Notes under the pieces: model-generated
What the model was told of the DNA's origin: nothing
Seen by the model: only the letters and a program-made list of their open reading frames with translations
Database searches by the model: none
Origin: Nitrososphaeraceae archaeon
GTDB taxonomy: Archaea > Thermoproteota > Nitrososphaeria > Nitrososphaerales > Nitrososphaeraceae
DNA length: 6,066 nucleotides
Reading direction: 5' to 3'
NCBI GenBank assembly: GCA_025937665.1
Contig: JAICQW010000107.1
Span: forward strand, 1-6,066
Translations under genes and position numbers: made by a program
Shown: positions 1 to 6,058 of the stretch, in pieces
How the letters are laid out: each line of letters starts with the position of its first letter
Position numbering within the stretch: the stretch's first letter is position 1

Positions 1-70
1 CTTCAATTTTATCGAGTCTTTGTCTTGGTGGTAGTGCTCTCATATCGTATTCATCTAAGATAACTTCCAT
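1..70 (-). CDS. Possible N-terminus of an unrecognised protein, cut by the window edge
   Basis: Read on the minus strand, an ATG at 70 opens 23 codons that run off the left edge: MEVILDEYDMRALPPRQRLD followed by KIE. I do not recognise the family. The composition (acidic start, then a basic proline-containing turn) looks protein-like. A T/A-rich box at 91-98 lies 21-28 bases upstream of the ATG, as expected for a leaderless archaeal transcript. No Shine-Dalgarno sequence is seen. The frame stays open for eight more codons upstream before a TAA, without another ATG. A plus-strand frame (3-98) is also open across this stretch, so the coding assignment is tentative. Confidence 0.4.
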   Translation of the reverse strand, partial: MEVILDEYDMRALPPRQRLDKIE

Positions 71-90
71 AGGAATGACAGGTTCTAGAC

Positions 91-98
91 GTTTTTAA
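91..98 (-). promoter_or_regulatory. Possible TATA box for the left-edge gene
   Basis: On the minus strand this reads TTAAAAAC, centred about 25 bases before the ATG at 70, with purine-rich bases just upstream that could serve as BRE. This spacing would give a leaderless mRNA. It is weak evidence in such AT-rich DNA. Confidence 0.22.
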
Positions 99-764
99 CT
101 TTTTAGTGAAAATTAATATCTCAAATTTAACATAAGGATTACAAGTTAGAGAATATTTCCGCAATTCAACAAGGCAGAGTGCCCATCTCTGTCTTGCTTG
201 TTCAAAAGGAAGGAATTTCAAATATTAGATGCTGTTACACAGTATAAAATATGTTTTTAGATACGTTATCTAATTTGGAACTGTCTACCAAAGAGACTGC
301 GCTATCTATCAAAAAGACTACATTTTGATTTAGATTTCCAGTTTGTGTCATTTATTACATTAGTTCAGGAGTTAGAATGAAGATTTTGATTTATATTTCG
401 TAATTGACCTATCCTTTCCAGGTTTATGGAAATTTTACTTGTTGTTTCTTCATTATAAACAGAAAGTGATCTCTTAAATTGGTCACAAATTCAGAAATAT
501 TAATAATCTCTGTAGTTGAGTGGTCGATTACATAATCGTTTTTGTTATTTCAGTTTATGCTTGAATAGTAAAAATCCTGTTAGCAATAATGTAGTAATGG
601 AGACAACAATGGATTTACAGATAATGACAAGTTACATTTATGGTTTAGAATTGATTCACATTCCTTAGGACCTTAAACATAATTAGAATTTTCAAGAAAT
701 ATTATGACTGTCACTAATCAAGTTTAATAATAACTTTATAACATAAAACCCCCAAGATTAGCTA

Positions 765-789
765 ATGGCTTCGAATCCCACTCTCCTCG
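765..789 (+). other. tRNA 3'-end-like fragment (T-arm plus acceptor strand)
   Basis: The bases TTCGAATCCCA (770-780) match the T-loop and 3' T-stem strand of a tRNA. They are followed by CTCTCCTCG, which would be the last T-stem base, the 3' acceptor strand (TCTCCTC, 782-788) and a G discriminator (789). A G discriminator is usual for tRNA-Ser and a few others. CCA is not encoded, which is common in archaea. The 5' T-stem strand ATGGC (765-769) pairs at only three of five positions. No matching 5' acceptor strand GAGGAGA lies upstream in the gap, so this is not an intact tRNA. It may be a decayed tRNA, an integration scar or a chance match. Confidence 0.35.
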
Positions 790-850
790 CTTATCTTTAG
801 GATTTTATCGCCGTCATAATGTGATAGTCAAGAAATCAAGTCAATACAAC

Positions 851-866
851 ACTAGAACTCTCTAGT
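851..866. promoter_or_regulatory. Dyad upstream of the peptidase promoter (candidate operator)
   Basis: ACTAGA (851-856) and TCTAGT (861-866) form a perfect 6-base inverted repeat around a 4-base spacer. It lies about 14 bases upstream of the TATA-like box at 881-890, where archaeal activators or repressors often bind. No protein is known to bind it, and a repeat this short can occur by chance. Confidence 0.3.
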
Positions 867-880
867 TAAGCATATACACC

Positions 881-890
881 ATTAAAATAT
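881..890 (+). promoter_or_regulatory. TATA box of the peptidase-CDF unit
   Basis: ATTAAAATAT lies about 50 bases before the ATG at 936. With the usual archaeal spacing of about 26 bases, transcription would start near 911. That leaves a leader of about 25 bases carrying the purine-rich AAAGGA at 920-925. This geometry favours the ATG at 936 over a TTG at 912, which would be at or next to the mRNA end. Confidence 0.45.
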
Positions 891-935
891 CTTTTAGTTT
901 AGAATTATCTGTTGAACCTAAAGGAATGGTGTAAA

Positions 936-2378
936 ATGGATGAGACATTGTATAGTGCCGAAACAAATGAACAATATTTACAATTTGCAGGCTATGACTA
1001 TGATAAAAAGAATATTGAAAATTTGTCAAAGATGAAATATTTGGTCTCAGAGATGTTTGTAAGATCTTTTTCTGAACCTAGAATATTGTTGCTATCTTCA
1101 ATCGAAAACATTTCTGATGCGATAACAAAACCTTTTGAACTGAAATTGCATGAATTGAGGGGTAGTAAGATTAAAAATAGAGATTTTAAATATGGGGGAA
1201 AGCAGGTTAGCTGGAACACGTGGAGGCAGTTTAATAGTGCCGAAATTGATCACAAGAAAAGAAAGATAGTCTTTGATGATTTTGTAAAGAAGACAAAGTA
1301 CATTGCTCCTGTTATTAATTCACGGTTTAAAAAAATCAGAAAAATATATTCGGACTTTTCTGATAAGGTGGATGAAAATCATAAAGGATTGACCAGTCCA
1401 CTGGACGGGTATCTAATTAGTGAAAAAATCACTCTATCTAAACTCAAGAAACTGGTTTCAGATATGGGGTCACGTGCAACAACAAGATTTAGAAGTGAAC
1501 TAAATTTTGGGACTGAGCTAATTGGCAAGGAACCTGAATATTATGATGATTTCTATTTTTTTCGAAATAGAATTTTCCAGAGTATGGAAAAGTATTTCAC
1601 AAAAATTAATCCTGTCGTTTCTGTCAGAAGGACTCTAGGATCTATAGGATTTGATTTTTCAAATATACACTTTGACACGGATGATAGGCCAAACAAATAT
1701 CCGTCACCAATATGCTTTTTTGTAAAAATACCTGATGATATAAGAGTCCTTTACAAAAGCGAAAGTCCCTACTTTAATTTGTCAAGCTGTTATCATGAAA
1801 CTGGACATGCAATACATGCTTCTTCAATAGACCAAGACTTGAATTATTGGGAAAAATACAAGTTTCCAATGGGTATAGCTGAAATATTTTCGATACTAAT
1901 TGAAAGTTTGACTCGAAATCCATTATATTTGAAAGATATTGGAATTACAAACGATAAAGTATTAAGTGATCTCATCTGGAGAAACAAATTCATGGAGTTA
2001 TTTTTTGTCGTTTTTTATGCCGCAAATTCACTAATGAAAATGGAATACTGGAATAGAAATCTTTCAATTTACGAGGCAAGTAGACTTTATGAAAAGCTAA
2101 TCAGAAAGTATATGGGTCTTGAAGTACCTGGAGAATATTGGATGTTGCATCATATTCTTCCAGAGGCAATAATGTATGTACCTAGTTACATGATAGCAGC
2201 AATCCGGGCTGCAGAATTAGAAACATACTTGTCCAACAAATTCAGTGATAAGTGGTGGAATGAACCTTCTGCTGGAGAGAAGCTTAGAGAAATAATGGCA
2301 AGAGGAGAGAGGATAAATTTAGAGGAATTTTCCAAGCTTGATCAGAATATCTTCATGAAGGAGATATGTTCTAGTTAA
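936..2378 (+). CDS. M3-family-like zinc metallopeptidase (oligopeptidase-like)
   Basis: This 480-residue protein is probably a cytoplasmic zinc peptidase that cuts short peptides; no signal peptide or membrane helix is seen. The zinc site is HETGH at residues 287-291 with Glu316 in GIAEIFS. The 25-residue gap from second His to Glu is the same as in thimet oligopeptidase (His477 to Glu502), which identifies the M3 type. Upstream, DDRPNK (about 249-254) resembles the conserved D-x-x-R-x-x-K stretch of the family. Near the C-terminus, His406 and Tyr418 are 12 apart, like the transition-state His600/Tyr612 of thimet oligopeptidase, with Tyr414 between. The final part (WWNEPSAGEKLREI and what follows) resembles PepF-like proteins. 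The N-terminal 230 residues are Lys-rich, helical-looking and unrecognised. At 480 residues it is shorter than PepF (about 600). The start is ATG 936, preceded by AAAGGA (920-925); TTG 912 would add eight residues. It probably shares a transcript with the CDF gene 39 bases downstream. Exact subfamily and substrate are unknown. Confidence 0.82.
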   Translation: MDETLYSAETNEQYLQFAGYDYDKKNIENLSKMKYLVSEMFVRSFSEPRILLLSSIENISDAITKPFELKLHELRGSKIKNRDFKYGGKQVSWNTWRQFNSAEIDHKKRKIVFDDFVKKTKYIAPVINSRFKKIRKIYSDFSDKVDENHKGLTSPLDGYLISEKITLSKLKKLVSDMGSRATTRFRSELNFGTELIGKEPEYYDDFYFFRNRIFQSMEKYFTKINPVVSVRRTLGSIGFDFSNIHFDTDDRPNKYPSPICFFVKIPDDIRVLYKSESPYFNLSSCYHETGHAIHASSIDQDLNYWEKYKFPMGIAEIFSILIESLTRNPLYLKDIGITNDKVLSDLIWRNKFMELFFVVFYAANSLMKMEYWNRNLSIYEASRLYEKLIRKYMGLEVPGEYWMLHHILPEAIMYVPSYMIAAIRAAELETYLSNKFSDKWWNEPSAGEKLREIMARGERINLEEFSKLDQNIFMKEICSS

Positions 2379-2394
2379 TTCCAGTGAGATAAGA

Positions 2395-2410
2395 GAAGGA
2401 GAGCAGGAGA
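2395..2410 (+). promoter_or_regulatory. Strong Shine-Dalgarno region setting a TTG start
   Basis: The purine run GAAGGAGAGCAGGAGA contains two anti-Shine-Dalgarno matches. AGGAGA (2405-2410) lies 7 bases before the TTG at 2418. The nearest in-frame ATG is codon 35, inside the first helix pair, so this site decides the TTG start. It also fits translation from within a polycistronic mRNA that begins upstream of the peptidase gene. Confidence 0.6.
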
Positions 2411-2417
2411 ATAATTT

Positions 2418-3407
2418 TTGGTCGGAACTTCCAAGAAGGCGGTTTATGCTGCACTATTTGGTAATTTAGGAATATCAATTGCAAAACTAATTGCAGCATT
2501 ACTGACTAATAGTAGCGCAATGTGGTCAGAAACATATCACTCATTTTCTGACACTTTTAACCAAGTATTACTGCTAATTGGAATCAAGACAAGTTCCAGA
2601 GTACCAACAGAAAGACATCCATTTGGATATGGGAAGGAACAATTTTTCTGGTCATTCATAGTTGCAACCTTATTGTTTGGTATTTCCGGTATCCTATCTT
2701 TTGAGAAGGGATTTACTTCCTTCTATGATCCTGTGCATCAAATTGCAAATACGAATATCAGTTATGTAATTCTATTAATATCTGCCATTTTTGAAGGAAA
2801 TGCACTTCGTATTGCTTTCAATTTGTTTAAGGGCACAATAGAAGCAAGAGGCGAAAAGGTAAATCTGTATACATTATTTAAGGAGTTTCAAGAAAGTAAG
2901 GATCCTACCATACTTACCGTCATGGTTGAAGATTCAGCAGCGTTACTTGGAATAGCAATAGCTGCAATCGGAATCTATTTGTCAGATGTTACCAACAATA
3001 TGATTTATGATGCCCTAGCTTCCATTTCGATAGGCGCTGTGCTCATGTTATTTGCGTTCTTTTTAGCAAAAGAAAATAGAGCTCTTCTAATTGGGGAAGC
3101 AATGTCAAAAAAAGATCATTCAAAGATAATAGAATCTGTATTAAAGATTCCAGAGGTAAACAGAGTGATTACATTGCGAACGATGCATTTTGGTCCCAAT
3201 GACGTCCTTGTTGCGATGGAGGTAAGTCTAGTAGATAACATTACCACAGATCAAATAGAACAAGTAATAGACACTATCGAAGATAAGATCAAATCCGTAA
3301 TAGATGTAAAGACATCATCAAAGATTTATGTGGAAGTGGAAAGGGATAGCTGTCCAGTTGACACTAAGAAAATGAACGATCGCAAGAAGCATGACGGAAG
3401 AACGTAG
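2418..3407 (+). CDS. Cation diffusion facilitator (CDF) family metal transporter
   Basis: This 329-residue membrane protein should export or move Zn2+ or a similar divalent cation in exchange for protons. Six helices are visible at about residues 8-30, 33-56, 77-95, 113-135, 165-188 and 195-217, followed by a cytoplasmic metallochaperone-like domain (about 235-308). Helix 2 carries the ligand pair His41-x3-Asp45 in YHSFSD. The loop RHPFGYGKEQFFW (66-78) is a strong family signature. Helix 5 has VEDSAALLG: Asp172 aligns with the second CDF ligand, but the first ligand position (168) is Val and Glu171 is adjacent. EDSAA-type motifs are known from the ZnT9/SLC30A9-like branch. Helix 6 has YDALASISIG. 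A Lys/Asp-rich tail (311-329) contains one Cys. The TTG start is set by a strong Shine-Dalgarno sequence. The gene probably forms an operon with the peptidase. The metal carried cannot be read from sequence; Zn, Mn and Fe are possible. Confidence 0.9.
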   Translation: MVGTSKKAVYAALFGNLGISIAKLIAALLTNSSAMWSETYHSFSDTFNQVLLLIGIKTSSRVPTERHPFGYGKEQFFWSFIVATLLFGISGILSFEKGFTSFYDPVHQIANTNISYVILLISAIFEGNALRIAFNLFKGTIEARGEKVNLYTLFKEFQESKDPTILTVMVEDSAALLGIAIAAIGIYLSDVTNNMIYDALASISIGAVLMLFAFFLAKENRALLIGEAMSKKDHSKIIESVLKIPEVNRVITLRTMHFGPNDVLVAMEVSLVDNITTDQIEQVIDTIEDKIKSVIDVKTSSKIYVEVERDSCPVDTKKMNDRKKHDGRT

Positions 3408-3416
3408 GATTATCGT

Positions 3417-3429
3417 TGCACCTTGTGCA
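3417..3429. terminator. Small hairpin in the convergent gap
   Basis: TGCAC-CTT-GTGCA is a perfect 5-base inverted repeat inside the 38-base gap between the stop codons of the CDF gene (3407) and the zinc-ribbon gene (3446). Being symmetric, it could mark the 3' ends of both transcripts. No strong T-run follows on either strand, so terminator function is only a guess. Confidence 0.25.
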
Positions 3430-3445
3430 CTAAGTTATGATGAAA

Positions 3446-3667
3446 TTATGTACCCTTGCTTACTAGATGCATTATCCCGTTTTCAATTGAATTTATCGAA
3501 TTTAGAGAGGAGTTTTTTGGCTCGCATATTGTATCATGTTTGTGTGATACATCCTCTACTCTCTGACACATATTGCAAACCCATGAAACATGTTCTTTGC
3601 ATTGATTGCACATCAAGATTGGCACTAGAGTTTTTCCGCACGACCTACATGATTCCTTGTTAAACAT
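3446..3667 (-). CDS. Small zinc-binding protein with three CxxC pairs
   Basis: This 73-residue soluble protein has Cys7-x2-Cys10, Cys20-x2-Cys23 and Cys31-x2-Cys34, then His42/His44 and Cys48. Eight such ligands would hold two zinc ions, either as two ribbons or as an interleaved cross-brace. The residues between pairs (for example CNQCKEHVSWVCNMC) look like a zinc-ribbon or B-box-like fold. The last 25 residues are polar and probably unstructured. I do not recognise a named family; nucleic-acid or protein binding are both plausible. The ATG at 3667 follows AAAAAGGGAAAAGAACC, and TATA boxes lie upstream, so it likely has its own promoter although it lies 151 bases downstream of the aEF-2 gene on the same strand. 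A 90-codon plus-strand frame overlaps it fully (3391-3663). The regular Cys spacing makes the minus-strand reading the real one. Confidence 0.75.
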   Translation of the reverse strand: MFNKESCRSCGKTLVPILMCNQCKEHVSWVCNMCQRVEDVSHKHDTICEPKNSSLNSINSIENGIMHLVSKGT

Positions 3668-3687
3668 GGTTCTTTTCCCTTTTTGTA

Positions 3688-3720
3688 ATTATTATATTAT
3701 ATTTGGATCTAGCATATAAA
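3688..3720 (-). promoter_or_regulatory. TATA boxes of the zinc-ribbon gene
   Basis: Two candidates exist on the minus strand. AATTTATAT (3714-3722) matches the archaeal box consensus best and would start transcription near 3691, giving a leader of about 24 bases. The A/T tract at 3688-3704 would give an almost leaderless mRNA. Which one is used cannot be decided from sequence. Confidence 0.4.
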
Positions 3721-3723
3721 TTC

Positions 3724-3742
3724 TACACTGCAAATTAGTGTA
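3724..3742. promoter_or_regulatory. Dyad abutting the zinc-ribbon promoter (candidate operator)
   Basis: TACACT (3724-3729) and AGTGTA (3737-3742) form a perfect 6-base inverted repeat with a 7-base spacer, 19 bases in all, typical in size for a dimeric helix-turn-helix regulator. On the minus strand it directly precedes the TATA box at 3714-3722, where it would cover the BRE. Read on plus, it is followed by ATTTTTATAATT, so a transcript-ending hairpin is an alternative. Confidence 0.33.
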
Positions 3743-3799
3743 TTTTTATAATTAGGGCTAGTTTATTGAAATTATCACATCAAGGAGATAAGGTATTGT

Positions 3800-3811
3800 G
3801 CCCTTTCGGGC
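3800..3811 (-). terminator. GNRA-tetraloop hairpin after the aEF-2 stop codon
   Basis: Seven bases after the TAG of the aEF-2 gene the mRNA reads GCCC-GAAA-GGGC, four G-C pairs closed by a GAAA (GNRA) tetraloop. Such a loop is unusually stable for its length and may protect or define the mRNA 3' end. There is no T-run after it, so it is not a classical intrinsic terminator. Confidence 0.35.
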
Positions 3812-3818
3812 TGCTATC

Positions 3819-6020
3819 CTATTCTTTGTCTACGAATTCGTCGGGTGTAGGTGGCTCTGGATTTAGTCCCTTTCTCTTCCGAGTGTCATTGATAAGGCTT
3901 TTGAATATAGATTGTGGTACAATTTGCCAGGTCTTAAAATAGGTGTTCCACAAGGCTTTTCCAGCAGTGCCACCTCGCATTACTTCAGACAAGTCAAAAG
4001 TTTCTGAGGCAGGTACCTCGCCTTGAATAATTGTAATAACTCCCTTTTGTTCAACGTTCAATAGCTTTCCTCGTTTGCCCGACAAGATCCCAGCAACAGT
4101 ACCTATTTGTTCTTGAGGGCATTTTATCTCCATACCAAGAATTGGTTCCAATAAGGCGGGATCAGCTAAAAGCATAGATCCTAACATGGCTCGTCTAGTC
4201 GCTGGCATTAATTGCGCAAGACCACGGTGGGCAGGATCTTCATGGGGTACAAAATGATGTAATACAAATTTCACACCACGAAGAGTTTCATGAGCAAGAG
4301 GACCAGAGTGTATGACATCATCAAAACCCGATCTTATTGAATCCATTGATTCTTGAATGAATTGTACACCCTTTGTTTGATCAAGTAGGATATTTCCACT
4401 AACATCAACGGCAGCTACGCTCTTTGCTTCATCTGCATTCCAACCTTTTTCTCGCAATATTTTAGCCATCTGTTTCCTATCTAGATCTTCATGGATTTGC
4501 CCATTCTTGATTAGTTCAATAATTTCTTCTCCAAGTGGTTCGATTCTCATGAATATCTTGTTGTGTTTATTTGGCGATTTACTCATGATTGGCCCAGCAC
4601 TATTGCGGATAGTCTCACGGTAATTGATGAGAGGTTGAGTCGTAGTAATTTCTAGACCTGTTTCCAGTATGAGAGAGGTAGCAATCTCAAGATGTAATAC
4701 CCCCATTCCAGAAAGTAAAGTTTCTCCAGTTTCTTCATTAATTTTTACTATAAGATTTGGATCCTCAACAGTTATTCTCCTTAATGCTTCAACTAACTTA
4801 GGAAGATCTTTGGGATGTTTTGGTTCTATTGCAATAGTAACAACTGGTTCAGAGACATACTTGATTGATTCAAATGCAGGCACATTTTTGATAGATGAAA
4901 ATGTCTCTCCTGCAATTGCATGATCTATACCTAGCAATGCCGGTATATTTCCTGCGGGAAGCATATTTACTACTTCACGAGTGTTACCCATGTAGATATT
5001 TACCGACTGAACTTTACCCATCCTTTTCCCGTCAATTAGATAAACCTCATCTCCATCCTTTATCGTTCCTGAAAACAGTCTACCGGTTGCTATTCTGCCA
5101 GCCTGTGGGTCCACATTAATCGTGGTAACCATCATTAGAATTGGCCCTTTATCATCACATGACACAAGAGACTTTCCAATGTCAGAATCAAGGTCACCTG
5201 GCCAAATCTTTGGTATTCTATATCTCTGTGCTACGTGAGGAGGTGGATGATGCTGTACGACCATTCCAAGTACTGCTTCGTGTAATGGAGCCTTTTCCGA
5301 AAGTGCCTTTATTAAAGTCGGGTCGTCTGAGTTGTATGCATCATAAACATCCTTAAAACCGACCTCATTCCTCTGGGCGATATTGTAATTAAATCCCCAC
5401 CTATCCTTTGCCGAACCAAATGCTACACTATTTGCCTGAATACTTACCTTCCATTTTTCTTTAAGCTCCGGTTCAGCGTAGATATCGACTAACTTGTTAA
5501 ATTCTGCAATAATGTTTGAAAGCCATTTCTGCATTGCTGGCGCATCTAATCTTAGTTCTTTGACAAGTCTATCAATCTTGTTTATATATAGAACTGGTCT
5601 CACTCGCTCTTCAAGTGCTTGTCTTGTAACAGTTTCAGTTTGGGTCATGATTCCTTCCACAGAGTCTGAGACCACGACTACTCCATCAATGGCCCTAAGT
5701 GCTCTAGTAACTCTTCCTGTAAAATCGATGTGGCCAGGAGTATCAATCATGTTAACGACATATTCCTTGCCCCCCAGTTCATAGTACAAAGTTACATTGG
5801 CCCCTCTAATTGTCATCTGTCTATTTTGTTCTAGTTTCATAGAATCAAGTGCGAGTGCCTGACCTGCAACTGAAGGAGAGATAATCCCTGATGCAGCCAA
5901 TAAACTGTCACTCATCGTAGTCTTTCCATGGTCTACGTGAGCAATTACACCGAAATTACGAATTTGATCCTTATTTCCTATAATTCTCAAGATATCCTGT
6001 GTGGACTTGAATTTTGGCAT
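3819..6020 (-). CDS. fusA: Archaeal translation elongation factor 2 (aEF-2)
   Basis: This 733-residue GTPase moves tRNAs and mRNA through the ribosome after each peptide bond, in the cytoplasm. The length matches archaeal EF-2 (about 730-740). GTPase motifs are all present: G1 AHVDHGKT (27-34), switch I RQMTI with Thr70, G3 DTPGH (93-97), G4 NKID (147-150) and a G5-like NSVAFGS (197-203). Domain II follows at about 292-380, domain III contains SGMGVLHLEI (437-446), and domain IV carries the diphthamide site, with His598 in DPAHRG. The C-terminal domain V ends in a conserved-looking tail, NPEPPTPDEFVDKE. RQMTI is typical of Crenarchaeota and relatives, in place of RGITI in many bacterial EF-Gs. 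The protein appears complete and undamaged. The ATG at 6020 has a TATA box 31-38 bases upstream and only a very short leader. The neighbouring zinc-ribbon gene lies downstream on the same strand but appears to be separately promoted. The symbol fusA (also written fus or aef2) is conventional. Confidence 0.98.
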   Translation of the reverse strand: MPKFKSTQDILRIIGNKDQIRNFGVIAHVDHGKTTMSDSLLAASGIISPSVAGQALALDSMKLEQNRQMTIRGANVTLYYELGGKEYVVNMIDTPGHIDFTGRVTRALRAIDGVVVVSDSVEGIMTQTETVTRQALEERVRPVLYINKIDRLVKELRLDAPAMQKWLSNIIAEFNKLVDIYAEPELKEKWKVSIQANSVAFGSAKDRWGFNYNIAQRNEVGFKDVYDAYNSDDPTLIKALSEKAPLHEAVLGMVVQHHPPPHVAQRYRIPKIWPGDLDSDIGKSLVSCDDKGPILMMVTTINVDPQAGRIATGRLFSGTIKDGDEVYLIDGKRMGKVQSVNIYMGNTREVVNMLPAGNIPALLGIDHAIAGETFSSIKNVPAFESIKYVSEPVVTIAIEPKHPKDLPKLVEALRRITVEDPNLIVKINEETGETLLSGMGVLHLEIATSLILETGLEITTTQPLINYRETIRNSAGPIMSKSPNKHNKIFMRIEPLGEEIIELIKNGQIHEDLDRKQMAKILREKGWNADEAKSVAAVDVSGNILLDQTKGVQFIQESMDSIRSGFDDVIHSGPLAHETLRGVKFVLHHFVPHEDPAHRGLAQLMPATRRAMLGSMLLADPALLEPILGMEIKCPQEQIGTVAGILSGKRGKLLNVEQKGVITIIQGEVPASETFDLSEVMRGGTAGKALWNTYFKTWQIVPQSIFKSLINDTRKRKGLNPEPPTPDEFVDKE

Positions 6021-6050
6021 CTTACAAACGACAAAAAATCTATCCAGGAT

Positions 6051-6058
6051 TATTAAAT
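6051..6058 (-). promoter_or_regulatory. TATA box of the aEF-2 gene
   Basis: On the minus strand this reads ATTTAATA, 31-38 bases before the ATG. With normal archaeal spacing, transcription starts roughly 5-10 bases before the start codon, so the mRNA is nearly leaderless. No Shine-Dalgarno sequence fits in that space. Confidence 0.5.

Larger units (their letters stand above)
71..850. other. Long intergenic stretch without a supported gene
   Basis: No open frame here has a convincing start, length or protein character. The longest minus-strand runs are an ATG ORF of 38 codons at 235-351 and open runs near 420-535 and 540-620, the last encoding a hydrophobic segment (SIVVSITTLLLTGFLLFKHK). At roughly two-thirds A+T, several open runs of about 40 codons are expected by chance across six frames, so these are not called as genes. 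The one element that stands out is the tRNA-like sequence at 765-789. A tight inverted repeat at 525-538 followed by a T-rich tract could form a hairpin, but no gene ends near it. Confidence 0.6.

Noticed and set aside
525..552. CGATTA-CA-TAATCG inverted repeat followed by a T-rich tract, like a plus-strand terminator.
   Set aside because: The stem is AT-rich with a very tight loop, and no plus-strand gene ends upstream of it in the window.
597..668. A 23-codon plus-strand ATG ORF in the intergenic stretch.
   Set aside because: No ribosome binding site or nearby TATA box at suitable spacing, and the length is expected by chance.
912..935. TTG at 912 as the start of the peptidase.
   Set aside because: It would sit at the predicted transcription start without a ribosome binding site. 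ATG 936 follows AAAGGA at a usable distance.
998..1219. A 73-codon minus-strand frame inside the peptidase gene.
   Set aside because: It is antisense to a gene with a clear zinc-site motif and shows no features of its own.
3436..3442. ATGATGA resembling a C box of a C/D guide RNA in the convergent gap.
   Set aside because: No D box (CTGA) or paired C'/D' elements lie at the right distance.
3391..3663. A 90-codon plus-strand frame overlapping the end of the CDF gene.
   Set aside because: It lies fully over the minus-strand zinc-ribbon gene, whose regular CxxC spacing and upstream TATA boxes mark it as the real gene. The plus frame has no Shine-Dalgarno sequence and no recognisable motif.
4669..5784. 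Several plus-strand open frames of 70-96 codons.
   Set aside because: They are antisense to the conserved aEF-2 coding sequence and show no family features or start signals. They arise from codon use on the other strand.
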